The notes: generated by a model not told the origin, from the letters alone. Counted from the stretch's first letter, positions 20,725 through 34,680 are shown. The stretch is DNA of 64,000 nt from Glossina fuscipes (GCF_014805625.2 NW_023998490.1:2060454-2124453); one strand, 5' to 3'. Made by a program: numbers and translations.

Positions 20725-21490
20725 GGTTAATTCGCGATTGCAAGTGGCACGCCGTTGATAAGCATTTTATGTTCAAAATTCTACTTTAAAAACCTTTGAT
20801 TACAAAAATATATTTTGAAAATATTTTACTAAAATATTTAATCAAATATATAATATTTACTAATTTATAAATTGCTATGTTAGTGGGTTTTTATTTTGTA
20901 GAACGTGGATATCCGTGAGTTGCGTCCGATATATGTATGTTCGATGCAAAATGTCTAAAAACTTGCGAATTCTAAAAATTTATTTAAGTTCATGTTGGCA
21001 TATCTTTACAGATTTTACTTAACATTTCCGCAACCCCTTTTCATGGCTTAAATCTGACGGCAAACTCTTTGAAAAGAACTCGTCCAGTCCATCGCTATCT
21101 TCAGTCACTTGAGAAATATTATTAAAGAGCAACTCTCTTTGTTTAGAATGGAGAAACGTTTGAATTTAAATAACATTGAATGTCGATAATTAGCATATCT
21201 ATACAAATTTTCTTTTGCAAATTACACGGGTTCCTCTTCTTACACGCCGTTTTGTATATTAATTTGGTGCAAAAGTATACAATAACAAAATAACGCACTG
21301 TAAAAAGGGTGCTGTAATTGAATACCCTACGTCATTTCGGTATTTCATTTTCTGATAAAATACTCGAAATTTATATCTTTTTTCTATATGAAAACGTAGT
21401 TTTCGTGGAACACTTTATGGTAGAGGGAAGTAAATCGTTACCTGACGTGGTTTCAATTTAGAAAAATGTATTTTCTTGGTAAACATATTT
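20725..21490. other. AT-rich, no gene seen
   Basis: No coding frame or known repeat is recognised. TA-rich runs and short poly-A tracts occur. Confidence 0.4.
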
Positions 21491-21679
21491 ATTATTCCTC
21501 CAAGATATAAGAAATTAAAAATCACATGTTGTTGCTATATCGGGACTCACTTTTCCTCAGAATTCTTATATGGATAGAGTCAGAGAACCAAGTACAGTCA
21601 ATTATTATGACAAATTATTATCGCGGTCGAAATGTCGTGATAAACTTTTAAATATTTAATTTTTGTGCCATATAAAAAC
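21491..21679 (+). repeat. Dispersed 189-bp repeat, copy 1
   Basis: It is matched by 25176-25364 over exactly the same length, same strand, with about 15 differences (~92%). It contains CACATGTTGTTGCTATATCG and TATTATCGCGGTCGAAAT. Homology ends sharply at TATAAAAAC. Confidence 0.85.
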
Positions 21680-21750
21680 GCTTTTATAGGAACAATTATG
21701 TATATATATATTTTCTTTTTTAATCTCACCAGTCGTTCGAAGATTTTCTT

Positions 21751-21966
21751 CTATATGTGTAAAAGAATCGTGGTTTCCTGATTATTTCCGATTCTTTTTC
21801 CTTGACTAGGTCGCTTTTGCTCTTCTATCACAACACCATATAAATACATGCCGTAACCGTCTAATTTATTTTTCGAATGCTCTGCCCGCAAAGTAACCAA
21901 AATCTCACCCAGGCCTTTAAAGTGACCTGAGTCATTTAGATTCGATTGATCCGTGGTCGAATCCAC
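21751..21966 (-). pseudogene. Possible gene remnant
   Basis: A 71-codon minus-strand frame reads DQSNLNDSGHFKGLGEILVT, LRAEHSKNKLDGYGMYLYGV and further. It shares a 39-nt stretch with 17184-17222. The protein-like composition suggests an exon scrap, but I recognise no family and the frame disagrees with the one at 17 kb. Confidence 0.3.
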
Positions 21967-22071
21967 CCGTCAGCCATATAAGTGGCATAAAGATGAAGGA
22001 ATCTGGGAGCTGGAGAACTAGCATTCCGCACTAAATGAGCAGCTCTATCATAATTCACGTAGCCAGAAACG

Positions 22072-22195
22072 GGACGCAACCAAATGGTTATGTTTATAAA
22101 TTAAGTGTGAAACGAGTCGCAACCAAATAGTTATGTTTATAAATTCAGCGTAAAATGGGACGCAACCAAATAGTTGTTTATAAATTGAATAAATA
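22072..22195 (+). repeat. Three tandem ~43-bp units
   Basis: Units start at 22072, 22115 and 22157, each with CGCAACCAAATAGTTATGTT followed by TATAAATT. The third is shortened. A minor tandem repeat. Confidence 0.85.
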
Positions 22196-22401
22196 GATTA
22201 TATTTAGCAAGGCGTAGCGATGAATCGCCCACGCAGCCTAGGCCTACATATAGAATGAGTTAAACCTTTTATCTAAAAATATTAGATATTTAGTGTTTTG
22301 GAAAATACGCAAACTAAACTTATTTAATTTTACAAGTTCGCCGAAAAGTAAACCGCCATATATTTTTTTTATTATCAAATTAAACAAAGCAGTAGCTAAA
22401 T

Positions 22402-22495
22402 TCTCTGCTATTTGCAGAACCAACGTAAAACTCTATGGTAATTTGCAGTACCAGCGTAAAACTCTCTGCTAATTTGCAAAGCCTTCGCCAAAAGG
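22402..22495 (+). repeat. Three tandem ~30-bp units
   Basis: TCTCTGCTATTTGCAGAACC plus AACGTAAAAC is repeated with changes at about 22432 and 22462. Confidence 0.8.
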
Positions 22496-24535
22496 CCCCA
22501 ATTTGTTCCTTTCTTACAGCACCACTGCGAAAACGACGTTGCCATCTTCTTTATTTTCATAAATTTTGCAAAGATCTCCATAGTGAAATAAGCAGTTGTG
22601 CCTATATAATTACTGCAAAGAGACGACGAAAATTTTATGCAAATATAAACGTCGAAAACTGCTCTAAAATATTTAATAAAACGTTCATAAACTAAAAATT
22701 TTTATCTGGCAACATTAAAATCCAAAGCAACAAAGCTTTGAATAAAGCTTTCATTTAAAGTCTTATAGTAAAATTTCTCAAAACTCTCAAAAAGTGAGGC
22801 ACAAATAAAAGAGAATCACCGCAATTGCTTACACCGAATATAAATCCAAAAATTTTCTATTTTTTTTTAGTGTGTGTGTGAATTTCAAGAAAGGTTGAGA
22901 TATCGTTTTTTTTAACTTTAAATTAAAGTTAAAATATAGTAGATCTCGTAATCAAAAATTGGAAGCGATGGCATTATTCATTTAGTTAAATGCGCTAATT
23001 GCAAATTTGAAAAAAATTGTACAAACTTTTTGCTCTGGAGGACAGGTGCGTGCAAATTCAAAAGCAATATAATAACAAATATGACAACGACTTATAAAGT
23101 GCAAAATAAGCAAGTCAGCTAGAATAAATGGTGTTGTGCTGCTTTTGGCCCAAAGCATTGAACAACAACAAAAAAAAAGTTATTAATTAAGTAACTAAAT
23201 GTATATAAAAAATCTGACCGTAATATATTAGGATAATCAAAGGTGTGCTCAAAAATAAGTGAATCGACAAAAAGAAGAAAAGTGAGTAAATAAGAATGTG
23301 AACGCATCATCCATTTATAATATGGGCTAAGCTAACATCATTTGTGTTATTATTCAATTACAAGAAGAAAAGCAGAAAAAGAATTCAATTTCTCCATTTT
23401 GCCTCTCTAAGTCTTTATGTTGTATTCGCCACAACATTGTGTTGTCATAAAAATTGCGATGATTGTGTGAACAAAAGAAAAACAAATTCCGGAATCCAAA
23501 TTATACATCATATAAGCGTCTTCTTCTTGTGCTGCTTTCAAGACACTACCAAACAAGTCAATGGCATTTAGTTACGTAGTTGTAGTTGTTGTTGTTGCAT
23601 AGTAGACAATACTAGGTGTTCAGTCATTTCAAAAAAGAATAGCTGAAAATAGAAATTAAAAAAAAAAACAACCATCACGTACACTAGTAAAAGCAAAGAA
23701 ATATTAATATGAGACTGAATAAAGTTTTTTTGTCAGATTTCGTCATTTGTTAAAGGCGGAAGAATTAAAATGAGGAAACACTCTAACTGGGGCAAATCCT
23801 AAAGCAAAATCATGTGGTAAATTTTATTAACCTTTTAGAAAAAGAAAAAACAAGCAAGTGTATTATTATGTTAAAAAAAGCTTGTCAAACAAAAAACTAT
23901 ATAAGAGGACCGCGTGACTAAACATTTTTTAGGAAATTTATTTTCATAGCAAAAAAATTCTCTGACATTGATTTACATATGGCTCTCACTTTTAGGGATG
24001 TGGTTGTAATATTTCTATTAAAGTTTGTTATTTATTTACTTTTTTAATATTGAGAGAGCTTATAACAAGGGAAGGAAAAAAAGAGAGGGATAACTGGTTT
24101 CTTTAAATAATAAAAATAAAAGTAAATAAAAAAACAATACATTTATTTAAACAAACATTAAGATAACTTTTTTTCTTACTCTTTGGCTTCTTTTTTAGAA
24201 GGCCAGCTGTTATAAATAATCATCAAACCATATAGTTAGTGACTGCATTTATAATTAAACAGCATTGTCGCATTTGGTGTTTGAAATCATTTAGCGTAGA
24301 AGAAAGTTTTTTTTCGTTATTTTAATCTTTAAGACTACCAGACGTCCGGTTTAAAGTATGAACCATGACTATTATAATTAGTGCAAGTGATTTGCATTTC
24401 TTCAACGGTGTAGCATACAAACTCAAGGTAGGTTGCTACATTAAATACAAAAATCAGGGTAACTAGCGTATGCAGCGTATAATCGATTTTACTACGCTCG
24501 CCTTTCCCATAAAGCACAGAAAATCTTGGTCAGTT
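22496..24535. other. AT-rich, no convincing gene
   Basis: Only short open frames of AT-rich composition are present. A minus-strand 60-codon frame at 24335-24517 (GERSKIDYTLHTLVTLIFVF) is mildly hydrophobic and unrecognised. Confidence 0.35.
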
Positions 24536-24539
24536 TCGA

Positions 24540-24740
24540 ATTCGGAATGCAACTAAACATACACGTCTGCTCGTCTGCCCATCTGTCTATGTGCGCAGCT
24601 GTATAGTAATTGTGGCAAAGATTCTCCCGTTAGCAAAAATGAAGATATCGCCTACAAACTTGCGAAAGAGTCCGTCAGGGACTTAAACTTTTCCAAAGAC
24701 ACGCCTACAAAGCCCACATGGCCTTTCGACAATAACTTTT
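24540..24740 (+). repeat. Dispersed repeat family copy, partial
   Basis: It carries the family's ACGTCTGCTCGTCTGCCCAT and CTGTCTATG block followed by a GGCAAAGATTCTCCCG-like segment. The ends are lost. Confidence 0.4.
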
Positions 24741-25175
24741 GTTTTGAAAACAGAGAATTTAATTCTTCTACATTTTTGGTCTATTTTAATTTTTGATTTT
24801 CTTACTGTTTTTGAGATATGATTTGAACAACAGTTAGTCCGGAATTTCTTGCCTACTGTAGGATTATAGAGCTGACTTTAAATAAACATACATCTGGCTA
24901 TTCATAAATTCGTTAGAGTAATTCATAAAATACTTCATCTATTTTGATTATAAAGTAACAAAAGTTAGATCATTTTTAAGGTTTACCTTTCGTGAGAGAG
25001 AGCCATTAGTAGATTTTGCATCAAAGCATTATTTTGCAATTTTTTTCATTATGAAGTACTATTTAGTTATTGCCATAAGCCGTCCATATTTCTTAAGAAC
25101 GTTTGAATTGTGAAGGTATAAAAATTGCCTACATCTGAGAATAAGCGTATAAAAATTTGCCGTTAACTGAAAATG

Positions 25176-25364
25176 ATTATTTCTCCAAGATATAGGAAAT
25201 TAAAAATCACATGTTGTTGCTATATCGGGAATCACTTTTCCTCAGAATTCTTGTATGGATGGAGTCAGAGATCTAATTGCAGTCATTTATTATGACAAAC
25301 TATTATCGCGGTCGAAATTTTGTAATAAATTTTTAAATATTTAATTTTTGTGCCATATAAAAAC
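25176..25364 (+). repeat. Dispersed 189-bp repeat, copy 2
   Basis: It is collinear with 21491-21679 (~92% by hand count). Upstream the two loci differ, and downstream they diverge at once. Confidence 0.85.
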
Positions 25365-25539
25365 TTGTCAGTTGTCCATTACCTAGCGCATTACTTTCAT
25401 TTTATGGATTTTCTCAAGAATTATCAAAAATTGAAGATTTGTTTATATGATAGTTTTTAGAAAATAGGGATTGGGATTGATATGCAAAATTGTTTAGTTG
25501 GATTGGTTCGAGCCAGTCAATTTCAGCGATAGATAAAAA

Positions 25540-25580
25540 AATTTCGGTCGCGACCGAATATAAATATTCGTACTTGTTAT
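25540..25580 (+). repeat. 3' end of the dispersed repeat family
   Basis: TTTCGGTCGCGACCGAATAT then ATTCGTACTTGTTATT contains the palindrome-like TCGGTCGCGACCGA and the family's 3' terminus. Confidence 0.5.
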
Positions 25581-28320
25581 TAATTCAGTATTAAAAAGGC
25601 GTGGCTATTGAAAATTTTAAATTCACTGGAAAATAATAAAATTTATAGATGGGAAATATTGAACTTTACTTTTTTTGTATAACTTGTGGCAGTTCAAGCA
25701 TATAAACAATCGACGAGTTGGAGAAGTGTTACTTTATAGTATTTCTTTATCCGTTACCTTGCAATTATTCAATCATTTTGGCCCACATTATCATAATCAA
25801 TGACCGCTTTTTTTATCAGGTTTTGTTTATGTAGCGGGCTTACAAATACTGTGAAGAAAACAGACCAATAAATAAGATATGTGTTATATATATATATATT
25901 ACTGAAGTTTTGAATTTTTGTATAACTTGCAACTTTTCATTTCAAGAAGGTTGTATTTAAAATCTGATATCTTGAATGTAGGAATTTTTCTGAGAGCCTC
26001 TATTTAATCATCAATGAATATGAAACATCTGTTGTTGCGGCTAAATCTAGTATGAAATTCTTTCTCATTTCTTTGAAAAAAAGCTTCCGTAAATATCGGT
26101 GATCACCACTGCTGATTGTATAATTATCTGAAAACCACTACTACCACTATTGGACTTTAGTTTAAAATCCTTCTCTCAACAAATGTTTTTAAAAATTTAT
26201 ATATAACAACTATTTCTTCCTTTGTTTAGCATGTTTCGCATCTGTGAATTAAAAGTTTTGAAAATCTTTTCGCAGCTGTCATATCTGATTCAATGTTCGT
26301 AATCGGCCTTGAAGAGGGATGCGTTGAGCTTGAATTCTTCACCAACTAGAAATGTTGCATCGCTACGGCTTAATTTCTAAATCACTTTAATAAAAACAAG
26401 TAAAAAGTCTACAGTGAGCCGTGGTCCACGATAAAATACCACCCTACCACCCCTTCACGAAAAGATTTTTCAAAATAATTTGTTGTGTGTTATGTGCTAG
26501 AAATATATTCTATCCAATTCAAATCATTTTCCATAATTTTCGCGGTGAAATAAAATATTCGTCTATCGCACACAGCTATTGGGGAGTCTTTAAGGGATCG
26601 AATGTAACTTTATTTATTTTGTTTGTTTTTTTGGTTTCCTTTAAATATCAACGGAAAGTTTACAGAAAAAATATTTACATCGTCTACATTACATATGTTA
26701 TTGCAGAGACCAATAAGTTTGATTAACATAGATAGAAGAAAAATCTTGGTCATGCTCTACCTAAGTGAAGTCTTCAAGAAACAGTGTTTGTTTTATTATA
26801 TAAAGCATAAAGAAAGAGGGAGGGGAATGAAGCGTTGATGTAAACAGTGCTTTTCTGTCTTACTCACTCATCCTTTTATTTGCACCATCAAAACAGGGAT
26901 TCTGTCCTATGCGCAGCTATGCTTGTTGTAACCACCACAAAAGTTAATAAGACGAGTAGACACAATACAGCATAACTTTTGCTACTCAGATTGACACAAG
27001 CAAACGATATCATTTATGTACTTGTACATAATGCTGCTAGTGAACGTCTATACCAAACTAAAATACTGCAAAATAGGTGTCAAGGTTACTGTTTGATGAG
27101 AAAAAAGAGACCAGTTTTGATTGAAACAAACGGCCGATAAGACATTGCCTGCTAAGAGAGTGCTTAGATTACGTCGAAAAAGATTATGACTCATGAGTCC
27201 TGGGGGTAAAATTTACCACGACGTGCTGTCGACCAAAATTAATTTAAAATACTCTCCAAACTCTCTTTTTTGATACCCATACGGACGGTTTGGTTAAGAA
27301 AAAATTAACCCACCAGGTCGTGGTGTCCACCATATTTATTTTAGAATAGACACGTTTTTGGGGATGTAATATATCTTTTTATCTTTACCTTATGATTAAC
27401 AAGCATAAAATTTCAAAAAATTGAAAAAGTTCTGTGAGCTGGCAAGGCCCTTTTTGCCCTTTTAGACCGTAGATAGTAGAGTTTTTCGTAAAGTAAATGT
27501 GGATAGTTTCAACAATGTGTCTTTTATAATTTGTGAGTAATAAGCAAAAACTCACAATTTTTTATTCGGAAAACGTAGGTGCGTTCAGCTTGTGAGCCCC
27601 AACAAATTTGGTACGTTTTCAATACCAATCTGCGCGCAAAAACTTTCAATGTTTCTTCCAATTTCGAAGTCGAGACTTTCATATTTGCGACCCGGGGAGT
27701 GCTAGAAACACGCATCACTCAAACGCACAAACGGACAGATATGGCTTAACCAATTCCGAATTTTGTGCCCAGCTTTTTTTTTGTGCCCCAGCTTTAAGTG
27801 GTTTTTGTAAAAGTACTAGCATTTTACAAGGACAAAATTCGTTTGCATTCTTGGTTGCGTGGTAGAAGGATTCTTCTTTCTTTTAAAAGGATGCTAAACT
27901 TAAATGCAATTCGTAGTTTATTTACGTTGAATGTGCAAGTGGAGTAACGAATTTAGTATACTTTAATCCAGTTGTATGATGTATAAATAATAAATGTTCA
28001 GTTTTTACACTTACCGGCGAATTTTCGGTTGTTAATTTGCTGAATAGCATAAGAAGAAGAAATGTTCCGTTTAAATATTTACAATTGTTAGTTAACGTTT
28101 GTTTTTCGTTGTTAGCTTTAGTTTCATTTTTTCTATGAAAATTTTAGATACACGAAACGCATATATGAAAAATAAAAATACTATAATGGCCACTGTAAAA
28201 TGCCCTACTTCACGATCTTTCAAAATAAGGCTTCGTACGGGAAATGGCTTGAAATCCTTTGTTAGTTCTTTGAATATGCTCAGGAGAAATCTGGCCACAT
28301 TGCTAAACTAATAATGTGAT
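25580..28320. other. No gene seen
   Basis: AT-rich with short open frames only. None has a recognisable motif or a splice context worth reporting. Confidence 0.35.
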
Positions 28321-28324
28321 TTTG

Positions 28325-28562
28325 TTGAAGCTTCGTCCTTAGGTCAAAATAGGTCAGCGTACTAAATATCATCAAGATATCTCAAAAATTGCAGCCGATA
28401 GATTGAACACGAGAAAACAAGACAGACAGGCGGACAGACAAGTTTAGAAACATTAGTTCAGAAACATTTGATTCTGAATCGAAAAAAGATCCTGCTGTGT
28501 GTTGCACCCAATATCCAAAGAAATTTAACTTATTCTTATACCGCAAGTGGTGTAAGGTATAT
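28325..28562 (-). repeat. Dispersed repeat family copy, - orientation
   Basis: Read on the minus strand it has CTTACACCACTTGCGGTATA, the GTCTGTCCGCCTGTCTGTC block, and TTTTTGAGATATCTTGATGA then TATTTAGTACG. This is the same order as the + copies. Confidence 0.65.
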
Positions 28563-29050
28563 AAATTTCAAATAATATTTAATAATACTTAAGAATGGGG
28601 ATACATTTTAAATATGGAAATTTTTTAGTGAGAAATAATTTACTGCGAAGCTTTTGGAAAGTTCAAAGTTCCGCCTTCTATACAGATGCACCTATTCATG
28701 TCAGATTTGACTTTGATTTTCACACATTCTCTGCTTAAGCAAAACGGTCGCATCTGTTGTTTAACTTTTTTCATTTATCTAAGTTCTGTTTTCTCTCCTA
28801 TGCGGCAGGCTCGTATTAATTGTTTGTGCATCAATCATTCTTGTAAGCTAATGTTTGGCAACGGAATTTCATTCAGTAATGCCAGCCAACCGGATGTACT
28901 ACACTCAACTGAAAAGTATTTTGTGTTGAGAACTTTTTTTAAAATTTGTAAAAGTTTTCTAAACAGAAGTCCTTTTTAAAAAGGACAACTGTTTTCATAA
29001 AAAAAGATGCAATCAAAAGTGTAGCGGACATACATTCAATAAGCTTCGTT

Positions 29051-29431
29051 GTACCCTACACGTTTTGTAATACGAGGGAATATTCAGTTTGTGCGAATAT
29101 ATGCAACACCTAAAAGGACTTAAGGCAGACCCGCCTTATATTATACTGACCAGTTCGGAATTATATGCTCGATTGGTTTATGCTTGCCTATCCTTCTGCC
29201 TGTTTTATTTCCTTGTGTTCAATCTAAAGGCTGCAATTTTTGAAATATTTTGATGATATTTGGTACACCGACGTGGTTTGACCCAAGGGCGAAAGCTATT
29301 TAAAATGGTTGGGATCACATGATTTCTTCGAGCATTTCCCGTATGATACCTTATTTTGAAGCCGTTATATAAATAATTGTATGGTGGCGTAGGGTATTTA
29401 TTGGTGAGTCAAAGTGCTTGTACTTGTTTTA
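29051..29431 (+). repeat. Best-preserved dispersed repeat family copy
   Basis: It starts GTACCCTACACGTTTTGTAA and holds CTGCAATTTTTGAAATATTT and TGATGATATTTGGTACACCG. A GTAGGGTATTTATTGGT stretch and the 3' end GCTTGTACTTGTTTT follow. It is about 380 bp with no coding capacity, so it is non-autonomous. Confidence 0.7.
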
Positions 29432-32400
29432 GTACTGATGGCATATCCCTAAAAAAATTTATCGCTGCTAATATAACTTCAAAAGGTGATACGTAAAATG
29501 AAAATGCTCGACATGATCTCAAAAAGGCGTATAATGATGCGGCTTAAAAGATAATATCGCTTAGAGCCATTTTTGTAAATTTACATAAAAAAAGAATTAA
29601 TAAAATTTATAAATAAACGATTCTCTTCGTACGAAAATACGTGTCGTAAGTATAAAACCAGGTATTAAAAGTTTCTTTTTTCACATTTTTGAACGAAAAA
29701 GAATATAGATGCGCCACCGCTGTCAAATCAAATTTTTTTTTCGCCTGTATAGGCCACAATTTTGCACCTACCATAATATACCGGACTTTTTATTAAAGTA
29801 TAGCCTGGAATCATCCCATCATGCCCATCGCAGGAGTCTTTCCGAAAAGTGAATTTTTTTTTTTTTGATTTTCTGGAAAAAGTTATTCAAAAATTGAATG
29901 CTCTTTTGAAAGTGTTGCTTCAAAGCTATGGGTAAAATTTCAAAACAATCGGATGCAAAATAGAAGAGCCAACAGAACGATATAGGTTGAGCAGAAATAT
30001 ACACGAACAATCCTCAGACGAGCTTAGATAGATTCCGAAAATGGTGTTTCAAGTGCTCCAGCATACTACATACGTCCGCACAAAGCTAATATATCGTGCA
30101 CCGCAAGTGAAAACAATCACAAAGTAACTTTTTTCAGATCGTTTTTTGTCAACGGCAACTTGCAACTATATATATACTTGTCGTAAGCGGTATTTAATTG
30201 TGTGGTTATACCGTCCATTAATAGCATATTTTACCTTTCTTATAAACCTAGTGAACCAATTTAGCGATTCTGTAAGTGCAGGGAGCGTAAACGTAAAAAA
30301 GTCTACAAGTTGTCCAAATGTACGGATGCATTCAATTTATGTGCGTAGGCAACAATTTTTTGAACTAACGGAAAGCGTGTAACTTATAAGACTAAAAGTT
30401 TCTTAACATCAAAGAATCCTGCATATCAGGGGAGGAGATGGCTGCCAGCTTAGGCAGTGCAAAGAAGAAACACCGGCAACATTTCCCTATAAACTTTTTT
30501 GAAACTTGTTCACGTCTACGAAGATCGAAAAATGGTCCTAATAAGCGCCCCCTAATCCCTAAGAAAGCTCTTACCTTTCATTCCTCTGCTTAAAAGACAA
30601 ATTAAGTTTCATCCTAAAGCCAATGCCGGTTTTATTACCAGTTTATTGTTGCGGTTAATTGAAATTTAAACTTTTACAAATTAATTATCGTTTAAGATTT
30701 AATAAATATAAAGTGATCGAAGCAAATGCATATGAATACTTATAAGATCTCTAAACAAATCACTTTTCCATGGGCGTTCATTTCTCGCCAAGCGATACAT
30801 TATCTAAACATATTATTTATCACAAATCATTAAACCTTTGAATGCTTGATCACGTACAAGCATTCTAGGCTAAACTAATCATCACGCGGTATTTATTATA
30901 AACATAACAACAAATTTATTAGAAATGAAGAAACGTGAGCCTTACATTGCATCTAAGAATATTAAAATTATTTATAAGGAATTTTATTCGCGGTTCTCTA
31001 AAGACTAAAAGAAACAACTTTTTTTTTTTTTGGTGTTAAGGTTGTCTCCTAAAGGCGTTCAAAATGTCACTATAATTAGTAGTTTGTATCCTTTCTTCCT
31101 AGTGGGGAATTACAGCGAATTGTGAGTTACATCTGTGCAGTCGTATCGACAACAGTGAGTGAGTATAAATAGTAATACAAAAAACAGGTCTCTGGTAATT
31201 TTCCACTAAAAAATATGAAAAAATGCTCAACATAATTAAATGTTAACAATAAAGCGTTTTTTAAAGAGTCAAAATTGCGCTTATTTAATTAATGCTTTGA
31301 TGCAGTACATGGTATAAAACTGTAAGCAAAAATGGTTTGATGACAAATAGTTTCCCTCGTTTTCAAATTAAAAGAATTAATATTCATACTTACAAGAGAT
31401 GTCAAATATATAATTACAAATATACGATTATATTTATACTTATAAATATATAATTATTTGTAAACAAAGTAAGCTCATATTCGAGACAATGTCGGAGGTC
31501 GCAAGAGTTGAGACTTTTTGCTTGCCTTGGTATTTTACTATTATAATTAATCTATTTAATCACCATAAAGGTTCAGATGAATTACGCAAACTTAAAATTC
31601 TATGACATTGTAAATAAAGTTGAAGATTTCTTCCGGGAAAGTTCTAAATATGCAAACATAAGCGTGCGAAGATAACATCGAAATCAACTTGAAAAGGTAT
31701 TTAAGAACTCTTTGTAACAGAACTTCATAAACGTCCTCAGCGAGCTATGCTAACTTGCTCAGAGCAAGGTATGGCTTGATGATTTGGAAGTTCACCCCGT
31801 CCACATTGAAAAACGTAAGATATTTTTGTGTACATCTCGTGAATCTATATAAAAATACTTTCCGAATAAGCTCAAAAAAATCCAATCTTTTCCTTCCAGA
31901 ACTCTTTTTAGCAATTTTTGGAAATTTTATCTTTTAGCTAAAAACGGCTGTGGAAATATAGGCTAATTTGCGACAGTTTTTCTTCCTCCCAAAAACACCT
32001 CCAGGTATCTGCAATTGACCGTGGTAACATTACTTAGTGCCCGATAAAGGAATTGTAAAGTGGTTCATAATTAAATGCAGTTTGGCTAAGTTTCACCAAA
32101 AGAATGCTTGTTGAAGAAATGTCGAGGGTTTTTCATTTAAAAAGACTGGCGCGCCAATGGCATTGTTTAGTCTCAATTAAAATGCAATGCCTAGAATTGA
32201 CTTACGATTTAGTAGTGGTTATGAATGAGATTTAATTTATACGGAACTTGGTGGGATCTCAACTTCAGTCAAGAAGATGCTGGTTACATCCATTTAATAT
32301 GAAAACAAAAGATTAATTATCGCATCCTTTTCTTTTCAAACCTATAAGTTGCCGTTTATTTGTGCGTCAGCTACCTTCCCAGTTTACAACAAAATAAAAG

Positions 32401-34540
32401 CCATTAGTTAGTTATTCAACGCCTAATAAAAGATTACTCGGCGACTTGCAAACATGCCCACGATACAAATCGTGTAATGGAATTGACCAATTGAGTTAAT
32501 TGGTGATTATTTCATATTTTACTGTGCTACTTGAAAGTCTTACCGTATAAGGTATGGGCAAAACCTTTATAAGTTCGAATAAATGTTCTAAATTTATTAA
32601 AAAAAAAACAAAATGACTCGTCTTTTCCTTCCATATTCACTTAAAAGATTCTCACTGGGGGATGGCCAATAGGTACTGATCTTCGCCGTAATAATATTGA
32701 TGTCATCTCAATTCTTTCGTTATTTAATTAATATAGAAATTTTATCTTTATCATACTTGAGTTCCAAATAAAATAAGAAGTATCGCTCTGCTTTCGTGAG
32801 CGTTCTTCCTCCCTTTTAAAATATGTCACAATTTGCTAAAAAAAAAAAAGACGCAACTTTTCGTTGCTTACGTGAACAATTTAAAGAAATGGTTTAAAAT
32901 TTCATACACTATTTTGAAATGACTTCAAACGAGAAAGCGTACGTTGAAAACGCAAAATATCGGCCTATGACTTCAAATGTTCTCACAACAAATAATGAAA
33001 CTTATTGGCAACATTGAAGCTTTAACTGTATTCGGTATAGATATAACAATGCGTATAATGAGGCATAAACACACACACACACACACACACACACACCCAC
33101 CCGCGTTGGTATTTAAAAGGCCTAATTGTTTATTATGTTTGTATACATTCGTACACATGTATATAAACCTTATTCTTTAGAAAACAGCTGACAATACTTG
33201 TGCTCCGTTAATTTTTTTATGACCGCTTTCTGCTATCACATCTGATAACGCGTTATTAGTTGAAAAGTAAACGTTATAAAGACAACACATAATTATTTAA
33301 ACATATATGCAAAAAAAGAAAAAAATTAAAAAAAAAACTATTTGTGAATTAATATTTGATTATAACAGTTTTAAATCCTTGACATAAATATGTTAAAATA
33401 AGAAGTTGGTTGTGTTCGAGCTGCACGAGTCGAGTTTTAGAAAACATGCCTTATATGAAATATTTTCATTGAATTTTTTAGGACTTTCGGAGAGACCTTG
33501 AATTGAACTGCTTTTTTTTTTTACATTTCCGTGCCCTTAATGTAAGTGTTATATATGTGTTCATGCAGGTTTATGTCACATTATCATGTTTTTTTGCCTT
33601 TGTCAAGAAAGCATGCTTTTCACATCTACTCTCGCTCTAAGTAGTAATGTAAGTAAGTAATGATTTCGTTTCACATTATGACAACCAGAGCTGCATCTGC
33701 ATATATCCTTATATACCTTTGTATATATGCATATATATTATATGACCGCATTGTGTTAAATGTTCAATATAAAAAATAAAATTCTTTGGTTATCGCTTTC
33801 ATTAGTTTTCTCAAGAGACGTTAAAAGTGTTTCATGACAGCATTGTTGCCAGGAAACGAATATGCATTTTAGATTTTAGACATGAATGACATAATAGTAA
33901 TGTTTGCGAGAAATTTTGTTGCATGCATACTTGTCCTTTACTAGTGAATTTAAATTATTCGAAGCAAAGAACGTAAAAATTTTATGATTTCCTTTCTGCT
34001 TTCATTTCCATAAAATGGACTCCTTAATAACACGATTTCACTTGAACGTCATTCAAATATCGCAGTCAAAACTTTATTATTTAAATTTTGTCCTTTAGAA
34101 GTTTTAATTAAATAAAGCAAAACGCATAAAAATCAACGCACGCAAGCACACTTTTAACCGGTGTTTAAGTTAGATCGCAATTATAACGAATTTATATACG
34201 CGAGAGCAAAACGTTAAGGACTTATGTTTGGTAGCAATTTCTTTATAGCTAATCCTTTAATACGAGTTTTCTCAATATGTTAATACTTTAATCTTTTACA
34301 GTTTAATCCTTATAAAGTGCGTAAGCAAGCTGAACAAGCAGTTACACTATATTCGGTCGTGTTATCCGAAAAAAGACAAAAAAATATGAGAAAACTAAAT
34401 TTTCCTGCTCTATAGTGAAGTGGGCGCGGCTGATTTTTTCTATTTTCAAAATAAAAATGTTTATCGCATAGCCATGTGGTCGTTATAGGCGTGTCCTTGG
34501 AAAAGTGGAAGTCACTTCCAAATTTATAGGCGATATCTTC
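29432..34540. other. No gene seen
   Basis: AT-rich, with a (CA)n microsatellite at 33069-33097. A 51-codon frame at about 30440-30592 (MAASLGSAKKKHRQHFPINF) is too short to support. Confidence 0.35.
33069..33097 (+). repeat. (CA)n microsatellite
   Basis: About 14 uninterrupted AC units. Both strands give spurious open frames through it. Confidence 0.95.
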
Positions 34541-34559
34541 ATATTCCTTAACGGGAGAA

Positions 34560-34680
34560 TGTTTACCATAAATACTACATAGTCACGCAGACGGACAGAT
34601 GGACAGACCAACAGACCGGCAAGTTTAGGTGCATTCCGATTTGGAATTTTGAAGTTTACTTCATCGCCTTATAAAAGTAT
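34560..34680 (-). repeat. Dispersed repeat family copy, partial, - orientation
   Basis: It carries CACGCAGACGGACAGATGGA then CAGACCAACAGACC, the reverse of the family's GTCTGTC block, next to an ATTCCGATTTGGAATTTT stretch. Confidence 0.45.

Noticed and set aside
30440..30592. 51-codon frame MAASLGSAKKKHRQHFPINF
   Set aside because: Too short, with no splice context or similarity that I can name.
32973..33180. Frames across the (CA)n tract
   Set aside because: The openness comes from the microsatellite.
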